Shown: piece by piece, positions 23,257 to 23,342 of the stretch
Layout of the letters: the number at the start of each line of letters is the position of its first letter
Numbering within the stretch: position 1 is the first letter of the stretch
Origin: an uncultured Lachnospiraceae bacterium
Lineage (GTDB): Bacteria > Bacillota > Clostridia > Lachnospirales > Lachnospiraceae
DNA length: 23,342 nucleotides
Direction: 5' to 3'
NCBI GenBank assembly: GCA_910585765.1
Contig: CAJUES010000055.1
Location: 1 to 23,342 of the forward strand
Notes under the pieces: model-generated
Told to the model about the DNA's origin: nothing
The model's input: the letters and a program-made list of their open reading frames with translations, nothing else
Databases searched by the model: none
Position numbers and translations under genes: made by a program

Positions 23257-23339
23257 CAATTGATTGTGTGACAGGAAAATGGGTGATTTTACGACAGCAG
23301 GTGAGGTTGAATCTGTGACAGCTCATGAAGTTATTAACA
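23257..23339 (-). repeat. right transposon end with three binding repeats
   Basis: Read on the minus strand from the edge at 23339: TGTTAATAACTTCATGAG, then R1 CTGTCACAGATTCAACC (23321-23305), R2 CTGTCGTAAAATCACCC (23297-23281) and R3 CTGTCACACAATCAATTG (23274-23257). Spacings are 24 and 23 bases. No fourth copy was found further in. Confidence 0.8.
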
Positions 23340-23342
23340 ATA

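Larger units (their letters stand above)
19658..23339 (+). mobile_element. complete Tn552/Tn5053-like transposon with DUF6431-type protein
   Basis: The 3.7-kb element carries four main genes in one direction: zinc-ribbon protein, DD35E transposase, AAA ATPase and a 116-residue unknown. Gaps and overlaps are small, and there is no cargo, resolvase or TniQ. The left edge starts TGTT at 19658 and the right edge ends AACA at 23339. At both edges the first CTG core repeat begins exactly 18 bases inside. Further repeats follow at 23-24-base spacing (19676, 19700; 23321, 23297, 23274 as outer positions), inverted between the ends. Mu/Tn7/Tn552-type elements use such arrays as transposase binding sites. 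The three bases after the right edge (ATA) equal the start of ATAGTTA just before the left edge, compatible with a 7-base target duplication cut off by the window. That evidence is weak. Confidence 0.82.

Noticed and set aside
1..23342. CRISPR array, tRNA or rRNA genes
   Set aside because: No regularly spaced direct-repeat array with unique spacers and no cloverleaf or rRNA-like sequence was seen; the 23-24-base repeats at the transposon ends are binding sites and only two to three copies per end.

Overview
The window looks like chromosome of a spore-forming, anaerobic Clostridia species, most likely Lachnospiraceae. The reasons are a spoIVA gene, a tyrosine T-box leader in front of tyrS, a long-form PRPP synthetase, and the gene order DUF512 radical SAM protein - der - plsY - gpsA - (insert) - spoIVA, which I recall as a conserved clostridial cluster. 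No RNA genes other than the T-box leader were seen, and no CRISPR array.

Region by region. 1-1779: the 3' end of an unknown gene, then a consensus sigma-A promoter, a Tyr-specific T-box with a terminator, a separate 13-bp perfect hairpin, and tyrS. 1780-3305: a convergent intergenic region with three stacked hairpins (the last a bidirectional terminator that includes the prs stop codon), prs on the minus strand, and a compact pair of divergent promoters. 3306-7883: DUF512, der, plsY and gpsA, a housekeeping run for ribosome assembly and phospholipid synthesis. 7884-11722: accessory genes between gpsA and spoIVA, namely a VbhA-like antitoxin with a Fic toxin (AT-richer than its surroundings), then a MoxR AAA ATPase, a COG3825/CoxE-like VWA protein and a small four-cysteine protein, ending at a strong terminator. 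11846-19438: spoIVA, cytidine deaminase, a membrane-anchored MutS-family ATPase, and two subunits of an asymmetric heterodimeric ABC exporter. 19490-19654: a possible fragment of an A-type flavoprotein.

19658-23339: what appears to be a complete 3.7-kb transposon. It carries a zinc-ribbon (DUF6431-like) protein, a DD35E transposase of 470 aa with a Mu-type C-terminal domain, a 271-aa ExeA/TnsC-like AAA ATPase, and a small unknown protein, with overlapping or closely spaced genes. Its ends start with TGTT and end with AACA. Regularly spaced 23-24-bp repeats with the core CTGTCACA lie in inverted orientation at the two ends, two visible on the left and three on the right. The transposase/ATPase pair resembles Tn552 and Tn5053/Tn402 in size and layout, but the zinc protein, the 116-aa fourth protein and the absence of a resolvase or TniQ make it distinct. 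Two control features are visible: the only good promoter overlaps a terminal repeat, and the transposase ribosome binding site is the 3' arm of a perfect hairpin. This transposon is the most promising candidate for something not well described.

All protein family calls come from reading motifs by eye; no database search was run. Start codons for der, gpsA, cdd, the MutS homologue, the first ABC subunit and the transposon ATPase were chosen inside longer open frames, from ribosome binding sites and family N-termini.
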